Origin: Dipteris shenzhenensis
Lineage: Eukaryota > Polypodiophyta > Polypodiopsida > Gleicheniales
Direction: 5' to 3' (one strand)
Assembly (NCBI GenBank): GCA_047967505.1
Contig: CM106538.1
DNA: 64,000 nt
In this document: piece by piece, positions 1-12,820 of the stretch
How the letters are laid out: each line of letters begins with the position of its first letter
How positions within the stretch are numbered: the stretch's first letter is position 1
Translations under genes and position numbers: made by a program
The notes under the pieces: generated by a model
Database searches by the model: none
What the model was told of the DNA's origin: nothing
Seen by the model: only the letters and a program-made list of their open reading frames with translations

Positions 1-329
1 AGACCAATCACCAATATTATATTGCCATTGAGCTTGCCTATCCTCGTCTACTCAATGCTTATACTTGCTTTGAGACTCCTCTAAAGTATGTTGCACAAAC
101 TCAGGAAGATCTTGGAGTTGTTAGATAATGCTTCATCCTTAGAGATTTGTTCAATTGCTTTGAATGGAGAAGCTTTGACTTGAGGAATTTGAAGAGAAAA
201 ACCATGGGCAAAGCTAACCCCTAGCCATAACAACATTCAAAATGACTTTTTTGAGTTGAGGATGGCGGTGTGTATTGCATGCTTGTTGAGTTGATCACCA
301 AAATTATGCCAACCATAGTAGAAATATTA

Positions 330-451
330 TATATATATATATATACATATATATACATATATGTATGTATGTGTATATGCATGCATACATACATACATGC
401 ATGCATGCATACATACATACATACATACATGTATGTGTGTAAGTATGTATG

Positions 452-493
<42 letters not shown>

Positions 494-789
494 GGCCTAC
501 TGCTCTTGCTCCTTCTCCTCCTCTTCATTTTACTACCATTACACATACACACATGCACACATGTACAAGCTCATAGATACATACATATGTACATAATACA
601 CATACATACACATATACATATACATTTACATATACATATACATATGCATATACATATACATATACATGTGCATGCACATGTACATGTAGATGTTCATGTA
701 CTTATATATATGCACTTCCATATCCATATACATATACATATACATATACATCTACATGTACACACTTTTTTTTGTGAATTTCTACATTT

Positions 790-846
<57 letters not shown>

Positions 847-850
847 TGCA
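330..850. repeat. compound microsatellite block
   Basis: The block is a run of simple repeats: (TA)n near 331-360, CATA/CATG-type tetranucleotides to about 440, (TG)n at about 453-493, CATATA-type hexanucleotides at about 600-760, and (CA)n at about 791-843. All six frames stay open here only because of the repeats (poly-His, poly-Tyr and poly-Val peptides), so nothing is coding. The (TG)n and (CA)n tracts lie in inverted orientation about 300 bp apart. Confidence 0.95.
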
Positions 851-1101
851 CGCATGCACGTACTTATTCTCTTAGCTTAGCATATGTAGGTACACGGACA
901 TGATATATGTGTTTACTCCTTTGTGGCCTGATATAACTCTATGTTATCCTACAATATGATCCTCATGGCACCATAAATTAGACCCACTAAACTTGAGTAC
1001 ACCTTCTCCTAGTGTAGAGGGTTGGGCCAATAGGAAGCATGGTAAGAGATAAGCTAGCTTTTTCTAAATTCACTCTACCTTGGATTATTCGCTGTCCCTT
1101 C

Positions 1102-1330
1102 CATAATATTACGTGTAGAGGTATGGAAGAATACTACCAAATAATCTTGAATGTATTGGAGCATGTGGTCCTTCTCCCCCTTGGATCCCCTCTTCTTCTT
1201 TATTTCAAGTATGGAAGTTCTTTATTTCCATAATATTACGTGTAGAAGTATGGAAGAATACTACGAAATAATCTCTAATGTGTTGGAGCATGTGGTCCTT
1301 GGATCCCCTCTTCTTGTTTATTTCAAGTGA
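1102..1330. repeat. tandem duplication, about 127-bp period
   Basis: Two adjacent copies (about 1102-1210 and 1229-1330) both start with CATAATATTACGTGTAGA and end in TTTATTTCAAGT. The second copy lacks a short CTTCTCCCC stretch. No function is visible. Confidence 0.85.
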
Positions 1331-1799
1331 ATAGCTTAACTCTCATTGCGTTTGTGCAGGAAAGGAACGTCCAGATGGTAGATAGCCATGCTCCTAATGG
1401 TCATTTATGGGTATGACTGTCCTGGGGTACCTAAGCTCAGCCTATTTCTAGTTTGAGCCCCCTGCCATGGAGCACAAGTCAAACTGTAACATTTCATCCA
1501 CCTCCATCATCAATCTAGCAGCTCCTAACAGCTCGTAGCTCCTCCTTGTTTCTCTCACCCTCAAAGGCCATATCGTCAATTACATTTTCTAAAAGTTTAA
1601 TTCTAGATGCATCTCCATGCAACCACAACAATGGGTTGTTGGAGCTATTTTAGCTCTATTTTGGTCCTAAACTAAGGAAATTGTAGTCCTACTTTATTGG
1701 TATTTTAGTCCTTGTCGCAGTGAATTCTAAATGAGGGCAAAAATATTTTGAGCCATTGTGGTGACTGGAGGCCTGGTGGTGCCATCCAGATAATCAACT

Positions 1800-2110
1800 A
1801 CAATTCATCGAGTGAAAATTGAGCAAAAGAGATTACATCTACATCCAATAATAGGTTATATAAAAATTAACAACAACTTATACTTAGCAAAAATTGAACA
1901 GAGGATCTTACTTTTATAAAAACTCAACAATTTTGGTGAGAGCCTTAGAGGCCAACATATTACATATAGCGACCATAACCAGTCAAATGTAAAAGTTAAC
2001 AACAATGCATACTGAGAACCTCAAATTGAACAAAAGAGATTACATAAATGTAAAAACTCAGCAATTGTTGAGAGCCTTAGAGACCAAAAGATTACATCCG
2101 ATGAGCCAAA
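1800..2110. repeat. imperfect direct repeats
   Basis: Phrases of the type 'AAACTCAACAATTTTGGTGAGAGCC...CATATTACAT' near 1918 recur near 2055, and 'GCAAAAGAGATTACAT' near 1825 recurs near 2030. The copies are diverged, with spacing of roughly 135-200 bp. It looks like old local duplication in non-coding DNA next to a gypsy remnant. Confidence 0.5.
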
Positions 2111-2430
2111 AGATTGCTGAGGGCTCAGAGATTAAAAGGTTACATTCAGCCATTGCTGAGTGGTTACGAACCTCATTGAGCAAGAGGAAATTTGTATTGC
2201 CGCTAGCCCTATACCAATAGTGTGCTGATGGGATTCTTTGCTAATGAGTGCTACATCATGAAGGTGCAGTGCTGTTGCAAGAGGCTCACTTGGGTCCATC
2301 AGGATGGCACTTTTAAGGCAAGTTAACCGCTCAAAGAGTCTTACAAGCATGTTGGTGTTGGGAAGCATTGTTCAAAGATGCTCAAACCAGATGTACGCAG
2401 TGAGATATGTGTCAACGCACTGGACAGTTA

Positions 2431-3240
2431 TTGGCTAACAAGTATATTCTTGTTGCAACTGACTATGCTATGAAATGGGCACAAGCTAAGGCACTCTGAG
2501 ATAAATTGGCCAAGAGAACAGATAAATTTGTCTATGTAAATATTATATGCTGTTATGGGTGTCCTCTCTTGCTTGTTAGTGATCAAGGTGCACATTTTCT
2601 CAATAATGTGATGCAAGTACTTAAAAAGGAATTCAAATTCTCGCACATAGTTTCCACTACTTATTATGCTCATGGTAATGTTGAGGTCGAGTTGACTAAC
2701 AAAACATTGAAGCTCATCCTCACGGAGACAATGAAATCTACTAAAGGTGAATGGGACATCAAGTCATACTCTGCATTATGGGCTTACAAAACAACTTATA
2801 AGGTAACTACCAACCTCACACCTTTTTGTATGGCTTTTGACATGGAAAAAGTTATTCCCTTAGAATTTGTGGTTTTGAGTCTTTGAGTAGCTATTGAGCA
2901 TCGTTTTGGGTGAGTCAAAAGCAATCAAGGAATGATTGCATCAGCTAAGCCACCTAGATGAGGTATGTCTCCGAGCTGATCAAAAGGAAAGCTTGGCACA
3001 TCAACATATTGTGCCTAAGCATTTGAAGAAGGGTATGCTCGCATTACTCTATACTACTAAGTTGGGGCCCATCAAGACCAATTTTAAGCTAGGATGGAAT
3101 GGACCCTATTGGTTGGTGGAAGTTTGACAATGGTACAATGCAACTAGTAGATGTAGATGATAGTGTGTTTTTTTGAGTTGTACAATGGAAGCAAGGTCAA
3201 GCCATATTGAACAATGGGTTCTTCATATATAGGTAATTGG
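2431..3240 (+). pseudogene. Ty3/gypsy integrase fragment (C-terminal pol)
   Basis: The translated fragments follow a plant Ty3/gypsy integrase core in order: YILVATDYAMKWAQAKAL, then a stop, then DKFVYVNIICCYGCPLLLVSDQG (catalytic D of the core), a region near HxxSTxYYAHGNxxVExTNKTL (third acidic residue E), and the tail ALWAYKTTYK, LTPFCMAF and EFVV. A second frame (2936-3127) continues into the C-terminal integrase region, ending GWNGPYWLVEV. In life the enzyme inserts retroelement cDNA. The fragment has an in-frame TGA at about 2500 where CGA is expected, plus at least one frameshift near 2885. The reverse transcriptase and both LTRs are missing. The family assignment is secure; the copy is dead. 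Confidence 0.85.
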
Positions 3241-3292
3241 AGGTAAATCACTCGGTTGATAATGCCTTGGTGAATTTTTTGCAAGCCAGCAT

Positions 3293-3390
3293 GCCATATA
3301 GCTGTTTAATTATGGTGGACCAAGTGCATCATGTGCTAGCGTGCCAGCTAGCTATTTAATTATGGTGGACCAAGTGCATCATGTGCCATC
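3293..3390. repeat. tandem duplication, 50-bp period
   Basis: Two copies containing TTTAATTATGGTGGACCAAG (from 3305 and 3355) each end in CATCATGTGC. They lie just downstream of the gypsy integrase tail, so they may belong to the decayed 3' part of that element. Confidence 0.75.
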
Positions 3391-3849
3391 CCATGGCATG
3401 ATTAATGTTAAGGGATTATTAATGCTGATACATCATTCTAAATTAAGGAAGATCCATGCAACTATTAATTTGATGGGCACTGCAGTCACAGATTCTAAAC
3501 GACTATAGTTGATCGAAAGCTCAAGTGATGAAAGCCGATACCAATTCCAATTTCAGTATACACAATTGTTATCATCTTCATCGTCTCTAATAGCTATCCG
3601 TCCGATAATCTATGCTCTTGTTCTTTCACATCCATCCATCCCTTTGAGCTTCTTGTCCTCATCAAGCCAATCTATCACTCACCTATAGCTTCCCTCACAA
3701 TCTTCTCTCTTTGTGTCTAGCCTTGTCATCTTTGTCAAGATGGCATATTGTCAGACTTGTTAGAAGCTAAAGAGTAGCTCTCACGTTTCTCCTCCGCACC
3801 CCATTGAAGACTTATCTAATGATGTTCTCATGGGTATTGTTGTCTCTGT

Positions 3850-4460
3850 TTTACCCAAGTGCAGGTTCCGAGGGTGTTGGTCACCTACAGTTGTGTCATT
3901 GCTCGTTGTAGCATAGGTGTTTACAAGTGTAGCATAGGTCCTCGGGTCGTGTTTCGGTGAGAGGTGTAGGCTAAATCTTGGAAAGCAAATCTCATGCACG
4001 TGTGAATGAGAAAGAGGGATTCATTATAATGATTGATGGAGGCTTTTGCCTCCACAAGAGTTTAAGGGTTTAGAAGTGGATTTCAGGGTTCGAAAGGGGG
4101 ATAGGGTTCAGAGAGCTAACTAGGAGTTCCAGATTCAGAGGGGGTTGGAAGGTTTAGAAGGAGTCCAAGGTTGAGGAGTGGAGAGCTAGTCTCCTTCGTG
4201 GATTTGAGGGGTAAGGGTTGAGGAGGAGGGATAAGGAAGGAGGAGGAAGAGGGAGGAGAGTGGAGGAGGAGGGAGGGAGAGGGAGGAGGAGGGAGGAGGA
4301 GGAGGAAAGAGGAGGAGGGAGGAGGAGGAGGAGGAGGAGGAGGAGGAGGAGGGAGGAGGATGACCTTTTGGGTCTCTACACAAAGTGGAGGGACTTTTTG
4401 GGTCTCTATACAAAGTGGAGGGACTTTTTGGGTCTTTGCACAAAGTGGAGGCACCTCTGT
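3850..4460. repeat. purine-rich repeat, relative of the solo LTR at 57449-58668
   Basis: This stretch (GCAGGTTCCGAGG..., GTCACCTACAG, CCTCGGGTCGTGTT, CGGTGAGAG...) matches the reverse complement of about 58440-58620 in order and wording. Both copies then run into 'AGGGTTTAGAAGG'-type repeats followed by a GGA-rich tract (4218-4360 here, CCT-rich at 57960-58105). After the GGA tract come three copies of a 30-bp unit (about 4361-4452) containing CTTTTTGGGTCTCTATAC. I read it as a diverged, end-less copy of the same LTR family in the opposite orientation. The open frames across the GGA tract are low-complexity artefacts. Confidence 0.65.
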
Positions 4461-4833
4461 AAGTATAGGCTTTTAGTATTACTCTCTCTAGATTTAGCCT
4501 TTCTCTCTCCAGATCCTGATTTTGCAAGTATGATTGGATATTTTCTAGAGAGGATTTTGGCTATCCTCATCTTTTAAGATTTATCATACCATCTTTCAGG
4601 CTCAAGATAGTACAATCGGAGCTTTGCCGCTACTCTACATGCACAATGCTCTCATAGTTATTGTCCTAGACTGCACTTCTGGCCCTTGTTGCCACAGGGT
4701 TAACAACTCCCTTGGACAGATTTGATTACCCGTCCCGTGGTTATGGTTGGGTCTGCAGACGATGTTGTGATGCAGTTGTCTTTACCCAATGAGTATGGTA
4801 AAGATGGTGGCGGTGATAGATGCAACGAGCTTC

Positions 4834-7540
4834 TTATCGATCTTTTCCTTGTAATCCACGAACACCATAGATTGCTTGCTCAGTTTTTAAGAAGCCAGTG
4901 TCAACCATTTCTTCAAACAAACACACATAACGCCCTTGAAGAGATATGGCCCTTTGAAAGAGGCAACTTGTTGTTTGAGCATCTATTTGTTGATTTGGAT
5001 TGAAGCTGAGGTTGGGCAAATGGTCGTCAATGTTGAGGGACACCTCCATAATGATTGCTAAGGCTTCATTGTATCTTGCACTTTCCTTGAGTGTTTTGTC
5101 ATAACTGCTTTGCATAATTGACACATGTTTGTCTAAGGCTCTGATGAGTGTTTCCTTGCTTGTCCATTTGATTTTAGAGTTTCTATTGATTAACGGCCAA
5201 TTGCGAGGAGCATCTGCATTATCTGGATCATGATGATTGGCATCCCACCGGTAGCGACGGGGCACCTCATTAAATTTGGGATGCGTGCGAAAGGAATATG
5301 GAGCCTGCATGTATTCAAGGAATTGAGCAGCTTTGGTCTACACCAAGCGGGCTATGGCTCCAATTTCATGCTGATGTCTAGAGTGATTTGTGCTTGGCGA
5401 ATACTCATTAAAATTCTAGAGAGATCCCATCCTCCTCTTGACTACATGTTTGGGCATTGCCTCCAAAAATCACCAATGGGATTACTGGGCATGGGAATCC
5501 TATCTGTATCTTGTTGCAACTCCCTTGTGGGTGTGTGAATTGGATTATCCAATTCTTGAAGCTCATTGATGGAATCATTAATGGTGTCTTCCATTGAAAA
5601 CTCAAGGGAGATTGGAGGAACATGTGGTCTTGGGGGAGAGGAACAGGTCATAGGGGAAAAGCTTGAGGTTGAAGCAAGTAGTGAATTTGAGAAGGTAGAA
5701 ATAGGTATGTTAGTGGAAAGTGGAGGGAGAGCAGGGCAAATTGATTTAGCAACTTGATAATCCTCAAGGGATGGATTGTCAAGTGTTGGAAAAAAGTTAG
5801 GTGTAACTGGATGATAGGAGTTAGATTCTTGGATTAGGCAATAGTGTTGAGAGGTATGGGCAAAGAGGCATGATGGCAAAGAATCTGGATTAGCATGGAT
5901 TTTTGGAAAGGTATGGAGGATAGTACTAGAGTTAGGTAGGGATGTGAGTAGATAAGAATAGAAAGTGGCAAGATAGGGGGATTAGATTGAAGGTAGACCA
6001 CATATTCCTCTGATAGATCCCTGTCGCTTTTGGTAGGCATTGACAGCTTTAATTTTGGATTCTTCTGGGAGTTATATCCCATGGAAGTTGCTGGTGATTG
6101 TTGTAGTAAAAGTAGGAGCCTAGCTACTACCCGAAGAGGGGGGCTTCCCATCAAGCATTCATATAGTAGTATTGTATAAACCTTTATCCATATGAGATTT
6201 GAATGCACGGAGAGACAAAACACATTCTTCTCGTTTTCATCCATATGTTGGCATAGATCTTGGAGAGTCTTGGTGCTTACTGGTTGGTCTAGTCCAATGA
6301 AGACCAGAGACTGCATGTAACATTTTGATTTGCAAGTGTTTCCAGAGTATGCGTATTCTTCCTTCAAGGTGATCCTCTTGCTGGAGGATTGCAACAAGCT
6401 CTTGGTATAATGTAGTGATGCCTTGTAGCGGAAGATCTTGTGCTGACCCCTCCGCATCATCATCGGCTTAACCTAGTAGTTGAATTTTCAACTTGGAAAT
6501 TATTGCCTTTTGATTTTGCCACTCCATGCATTTTTCTTTATACTTACCCAATGTGGAGGTGTATGCAAGCTTTAGACTTTTGAATTGTTGAGCTACTTTT
6601 GGATGCCTTGGAAATTGATCATTAAGCACACAGAGTTGGAGTATCTCTTGCTCGAGTGTCTAGTTCTACTTTGGTGTGCACAAGTATCTCACTTGATGTC
6701 ATACATTCCTTCTCTAGTGCTTGAATTTGACGTTTACCTTCTTTGAGGCTGTTCTGCAACTCATTGTTTGTGTCTAATGTGGCATGGAGCTGATCCTCTT
6801 TAAGTAGTAATCTTTCGTTTAAGTGCACCAATTCCTTCTTGATATCATCACAAGTGGCTTGCATACGGGAGAGGGATAACTCGACCTTTTCCTTTTGGTT
6901 CAAGGCATTAGATAGTTATAAGTGTTTTTCTTGGAGAGGAACCGTTTCTTGTAGGGCATCCTTTCTACTTTCTGCTAGAGCATTTTGTGCAAGGAGCTGT
7001 TGCTGCATTTGTTCTTCCATGCTTTCCTTCAGCTTCATAATTTTAGTCTCGGCACTTTGCAACTTGTATTGGAGTGATGGGAGCATTTGTCTTTCCATTT
7101 CTCTTTCCTACTCATCTGATGCCATGGTAGCAAATAATTGAGACCATTGTTGTAACTATTGGCTGTGATGTTGTATGATCTAAAATATGCTATGGCCTTG
7201 CTTGTATTGGACATACAGTTGACTCCCATGTGCCCATGTAGAATTTTGATCTATTTCTTGAACAATAGTTTGTTGTATGGTGCCACTAGAAACATTTGGG
7301 GGTTGTGACTCTAGAGTCATGGAGTTGTCAACGTTGGTGACTTGTGATTCCTAGAGAGGCATGATATTTGGCTCTCTTGCAAAGTCATTATGTGGCATGG
7401 TATCCTCTTGGATTTCCACGCTTGAGTCCTTCTGTTGTGGGAGCAAGACTGAACTAAGTTGCAATATTCTTTGGCAGAGTTCCACATTGTCATTCTCTAA
7501 AATTTGTTCAGATTGTTGACCTTCCATGCTATCTGCATTA
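4834..7540 (-). pseudogene. decayed coiled-coil protein gene, unidentified
   Basis: A chain of minus-strand reading frames can be followed from about 7540 to 4834. The N-terminal part is glutamine- and glutamate-rich. Next comes a long heptad-like region (about 7098-6622) with segments such as LQSAETKIMKLKESMEEQM and KEDQLHATLDTNNELQNSLK, typical of coiled coils. Then follow Ser/Pro-rich linkers (about 5879-5442) and a more compact C-terminal piece (5310-4834) containing EVPRRYRWDANHHD. The frames are broken by several stops and frameshifts (around 7110, 6905, 6470 and 5435). I do not recognise the family. It could be a host gene relic or the structural protein of an unrecognised element; the flanking gypsy remnants favour the latter only weakly. 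Confidence 0.45.
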
Positions 7541-9329
7541 AGAGTATGTACTACGAATCAAATAATAAAAGAAAGATCTACCAATTGATTAATTGAGGGG
7601 TGCATCGTAGCACCAAGCAAATTTTGTAATGGGAACTATAGCATGGAGTAATGACCAATAGCCTTGAGCCAAGAAACACCAAAAAATAGAAAAAGGATGG
7701 CCAATGGGAGACACAAGCAAAACTGGATGAAAAAGAAAGGCCTTTGAGTATGAAGGATAATTGATATTTGTGGCATTTATTGATTCCTTTCCTTCCCTTC
7801 TAGCTTCAGACAACACCTTTGTTGTAGCTTGGAGCAAGGTTCGAGGTTTTTCAAAAGTAGAAACTCAAAGATGAATGAAAATAGTACTCTTGATGCACAG
7901 AGACCGAGTGAACTGAAGCGTGATCGAACCCTGAGCTCTTGAAATGACATCCAACTATTCTTCTCCTTCTTTGGGTTTCTCCTTCCTCGTGTCTATCCAC
8001 ACTTCCCTACTCGCCATACCTGCTCCTTTGTTTGATACTATTGTTCGCACTTGTTGGTTTCTACTTCAAATCACTAGGGCTTGGAGTGACTGTTGCAAGC
8101 TCTTTGAGCACCTCGTACTCATGGCAGTCTTTTAGGTGTGCATGCTAGCCCTTGCTCTCACATGCTTTGATTTACTCTCTAACTCATATAGTGGTTGTAA
8201 TTTACTAGTTGTTATAGTCCGTTTGGGGTCTTATCCTGACCTCCGAGCTTGTCTTGCATCTCACGTTATCTCTTTTGACTACATAGTCTTGAGACTCAAG
8301 CTTTTGTGATATCCCTTCTCGGTTCGAATCTCTCTACCCAACCATTGGCAGAGACATATTACTATACATATGTAGCATGCTCTATTCACTCTCCTCTCAA
8401 AATTCATTAATTAGTTTGCCTTGCGCTCTTGCACGGAAGGATTATTTTAGATTAAATACAGATTAAAGCCTTAATTCATAGGCCTTCGCAACCCTTAAAG
8501 CCTTCGCAGACTACCCTCACCCGGCTCACCCTCTCTACCCTCTTCCTCTCAGGATAGGCCTTGCAGGGCTTATTCTCTGCCCTTGCCCCCCTTCTGCTCT
8601 CTGCCCTGTTGCTCTGGGGGGGCTGCCCTTTATAGCTATCAAGGGTGGCACTTGGAATCTTCTAGAGAAGACATGCTCGCGAGTGGTGCAGGAAGGCTCT
8701 AGACACTTCAATTTTGCACTCGTGCCACTTTCATCGATTGTGCCACCCTCCCATTAATTGGGATTTTATTTTTGGGAATATTAGGGGCCCCTATTCACAA
8801 TGGTTGTTGATAAGGGAGCATGAAGTATGGGCTATGTGTGGGAATCACTATCCAAGCTCATCGACAAAGCTAGATCTATTGACTCTCTTTAGACTTAAGC
8901 ATAGTGACATGCCTAGAGGGTAGTTGGAGCTCCATGGTTTGGCTTTGCCAAATCAATGTCATTGTATGACACCTAGGGAGAATCTAGTTCCCACGAAGTA
9001 ACACCTCCTTAGTCATCACACCTATAGGCATGACAACAAGTCTATCTTCTAGGTATTATTACCAATCTAAAAGATAGTTGTAATCACCCTAGCCATGATG
9101 ATGAAACACCATTGAATGTGATTGCCATGGGATCAAATGGAATGAGATGCCCTTGTCTCATAGAACATTCTATTGTGATTTATGCATGTGTAGATGAAAC
9201 CAAATTTGGAAGCATTCCTTATGTACTAAGCATGCCTAGCCACGTATGATGGCTCTACTTCCCATTCCTCTTCCTTGAGGTCATTGATCTTATCCATGTT
9301 GATGCTTATCCCATGGTGAAGCTAGAAAA
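7541..9329. other. no recognisable gene
   Basis: Only short, unconvincing frames are present. About 8450-8640 is pyrimidine-rich (CCCTCACCCGGCTCACCC and similar) and ends near a possible TATA-like TTTATAGCTATC at about 8630, which would suit a decayed LTR. No matching second copy is in the window, so I do not call it. Confidence 0.5.
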
Positions 9330-10230
9330 AGCCAAAAGGCTTATCAAGAAATATACACCATACCACTGGATGCATGTACAAGAAGGATTAGATGGTGTTT
9401 GGCAAATTATATTGGCATGCTTAATCTTATGGACATAAAGGTGGTAAGAGGTCATTTCTTTGGCAAGAAAACTATGAGAAAAGAGCAGTTGTACCCCAAA
9501 ACAATGAGAGAATGAATTTGACATTTATGATGTCATCACAACCTTTTGAGAATTGAGACATAGACTTGATTGGTCCTATCAGTCCCATTGCTAGATATAG
9601 TCACTATCAATACATCATCACAGGTACTAAATGAGCTACAGTCAACAAGAACATGGTCAAGGCATATGCTAGATCCACGACCAAATTCCTTTATGAGAAT
9701 GTGATCACATGATTTCTACATCCCATAGAGCTAATTAGCAATAGAGTCATACACTTTATCAACAAAGTGAGAACATTTTTTCTCTCAAAATTTCTAGTGA
9801 TTCATAAGAAATCCTCACCCAATTATCCACAAGGAAATGGGCAAGGCAAAAAGACTACCAAGCTTTTAGTTGCTATATTAACCAAAATAATCAATGATTC
9901 TCATGCATGGATCGTTGGGAATAAAAAATTCTTGCAACTTTATGGACATATCATACATCTTACAAGATAGCCACATACATCTTACAAGATAGCCATAGGG
10001 ACTACACCATTTAATCAAGTCTATGGGACTAATGCTATTATGCCAATGCAATACATGGTTCCATCCCTTAGGATTGCACAACAAGAATTCCTTATACTAG
10101 TCATGGACTTCAAGAGAGACTCATCAACTTGAGTATTGCTGGAACTTGAAGTGGGGAAGGTGAAACTGTTTGCAATTCAAGATGATGATCTAGGTAGCCC
10201 AAGTATTGGTGGATCCAATAGCGTATTGAC
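9330..10230 (+). pseudogene. second Ty3/gypsy integrase fragment
   Basis: One frame from about 9536 reads as a gypsy integrase core of a different subfamily from the copy at 2.4 kb: DIDLIGPISPIARYSHYQYI (first catalytic D), TKFLYENVIT, PIELISNRVIHFINKV (second catalytic position, D replaced by N), FLVIHKKSSPNYPQGNGQG, then IGTTPFNQVYG and MPMQYMVPSLRIAQ. Stops interrupt it where tryptophan or arginine is expected (FEN-stop-DID, TK-stop-ATV, VIT-stop-F). Before it, about 9330-9530 keeps traces of the integrase zinc-binding/linker region. A small internal duplication (CATACATCTTACAAGATAGCC) lies near 9950-10000. A purine run CCAAGGGGGGGAG at about 10296-10308 could be its polypurine tract, but no LTR pair is visible. 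Confidence 0.82.
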
Positions 10231-11998
10231 CAAGTGGTTAGCATGGATGTGTGAGTGAGTTTACACCAGTCTTGAGTCTCTATTGAGTTTAAGCCCCAAG
10301 GGGGGGAGCTTAGGACACTCACACTCAATTAACTGAGCTCATTACTTATTCAATTAACTCGCTTTCTACCTTGCCCACTCTGCCTTTTGTTGCTCGCCCT
10401 CTCCTCCCTCCCCCTTGACTAATACTAATTTAGGAATAAACCTCATCGTGGGTGCCTACTCATTTGGGTCTTGGTCACCCATATGGGGCGCTGTTGGCAC
10501 TAATAAAAGGAACAAAAAAAAAGTAAATATTGGTGGAGAGATTGCACAAGAGTCACGCATACATGCGATAAACACGCTCGTGAGGTAGTAAAGAACGAGG
10601 AGTATGTCATTGAGGGTGAAGCCGATGCCTTGTTGAGAAGGGGGCCCACCTCTGTGATTAGAAGGTGGTTGTTTTTTAGAAGCACTTTTGTCGGGTATCT
10701 CGTCTATAAACGAGAGATATGGCACTGGGATGAGAGGGTGATCCTTGGGTCCATCATAGCAAATTCATTGCAAGAGAGCAGCATGGGAGCACACATGGTC
10801 AAAAAGTGAAAATGTCTAACAAAGAAAGGGGGTGGCACAAAGGGTACAGTAGGCATGGTAAGAAGAAGTGGGGGGGGGGTGGGTGTTACAACAACAAAAA
10901 CTAGAAAGGTTGAGTTAGAGAAACTCACCAAAGGAGGCTATGGTAGGTTTGAAACTTTGCCTACTAAAAATGTTGGAAACAAGAGGAAACATACATAGAT
11001 AAGGCACCCCTCAACTTGCTCATAGAGTACGACATCAAAGTAATCTATGGCATCATGAATGCTAAGGTGTAACCTATCTCCATAGGTGTAACAATAGGCT
11101 TACAATGCTCAAGCCTGAATCTATGCAGCAATGTCTCAATATACATTGTTGCAGATGATGGCCCTAGGTTTGAATATTTAGCCAAGTGGCTAGCCCAAGG
11201 CAAGGACTCCACCTATACAACAAACGCACTAAGCCTGGCATATGTGAGAGTGTAAAAGTAGATACAAGTGATGGTCGAGAGTAGGAGGTAAATTAACACA
11301 AATCATCCTATACGAGAGCAAGAGAACAATAATGAAGAGTTGTAGATGGCCAACAAAAATATAATTAATTGGTGGAATATGAGGCCACAAAGTATAGTGA
11401 GCTGAACGTTGAAAAGAAGAAAGAATTTGGGCACTCAAAGTCAAGGTAAAATGCTCAACCCGGACCATGGTTCTACATGGTGCAAAGCCCAAGATCACGT
11501 AGAGTGGCCAACCTCACCCTTTCGTGATCTTTTCCACTTCACATGAGGAGGTTTCTAGGGAGGTGCAATAGATGGATAAAGACGTTCAATCTCCCTATAC
11601 GTTGAAAGTGCGGGAGGGACTAAATCTTAAAGTTCTTAGAGCCAAGTATTCATCTTTTTTGAGCCCCATCACATATGAAAATCCAAAAGCATGGGTTGAA
11701 TGAGAGCATAGGTCAAGCAATGAATGGGGAAAAAGAGAAGCCTCATAATTGCTTGGCTTAAGCAAAAAGCTACCAAGGTCCCATACAACAAGGATGTCTC
11801 AAACCACACCGTTCTGCAATCCGAAAAAATGATGGAGGTGCCTTATCATCTTTTGTACAACTAGATCACCACACCATGGATGACTTTTCCACTACACCTT
11901 TGCAATAGATAGATTTCATGGAAGTGAGGGTGGTACAATCCACGTGATGTTCCTCACTTGAAGAAAGAGCAACCTATAGCAATGAGGAGATGCTAATC
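10231..11998. other. no recognisable gene
   Basis: A possible polypurine tract (10296-10308) is followed by about 200 bp that could be the start of a decayed 3' LTR of the gypsy remnant. The rest has only short frames without motifs and a poly-G run near 10871. I see nothing else to support. Confidence 0.4.
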
Positions 11999-12210
11999 GA
12001 GGGGTTAACTATATGTAAACCCTTTATGTCACGTGCATTTTTTAAATGAACAAAGCCATTATCTACGATTGTTTAATGAATAAACCACATTGTTTTTCTA
12101 TTAAATCTATGAATATCTCTTTAAATGGTACCCTTACGTAAGTAGAAAGTTTGTCAAAAAGTATTTCAAAAATCCCTTTCGTTGAACCCACATGATACAC
12201 TTACCCCCAC
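11999..12210. mobile_element. diverged MITE related to those at 28040 and 42983
   Basis: The left end (GGGGTTAACTATATGTAAAC then CCTTTATGTCACGTGC) matches the left end of the MITE at 42983 (GGGGTCACTATGTATAAACC then CTCTATACCACGTGC). The right end, read backwards (GGGGGTAAGTGTATCATGTG then GGTTCAACGAAAGGGA), matches the other MITE end (GTTACATATGATGAGTGACC on the plus strand). The middle is AT-rich, as in the intact copies. The termini are degraded and I cannot define a target duplication. No coding capacity. Confidence 0.6.
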
Positions 12211-12820
12211 CCTCTCCCCATTGTGTAGTAAGAGCATGAAATTATAGATGACATCTTGGGTGTCCAACCTCCTTGGTAGAAAGATTGTCTTCGTTAGCTT
12301 GACTCCTACAATGAATACAAGGCGACTCCACATCTTATGCATATCTTGGAGAGTTCACTTTTAAAAAATGGATCATTTCACTTCAGCTAATTGGAGGGGA
12401 TATTCTAACTTTAAAAATATATATTTAATGTATACATTCAGGGGTGGAGGATAGCTTCTTTATGACATCCACAATGAAAATATATCATGTATGTAGGGGT
12501 ATTAATAATATCTTGAATGCACATGATATATGGTCCTCTTGAAGAGTGACTATTTGCATGACCACATGTCTTTGTGCAAGACCTGGCCATAGTAGCTACA
12601 TGCCAACTTGTGCAATTGACTACTCTCCTCACAAAGGAAGACATCCATGAGGATGCAACATAGATCATGCTCAACTACGGCCTACAATTAGGACCCCAAT
12701 AATGCCAAATTTATGCCTACTTCATACGAGAACAAGATCTTGCATCTCACTATGTGCAAAAGTTTGATACGTACGGCCATGGCATAAGGCCTACAAATGG
12801 CAATCACCTAAGCCTTTTCA
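12211..12820. other. no recognisable gene
   Basis: This is anonymous sequence between the diverged MITE and the 3' LTR of copia element E2. No motif or convincing frame is visible. Confidence 0.5.

Noticed and set aside
4116-4577. Proline/serine-rich or arginine/glutamate-rich proteins across the GGA tract
   Set aside because: These are low-complexity translation of a purine tract in three frames; the same occurs at 57856-58258. No gene evidence.
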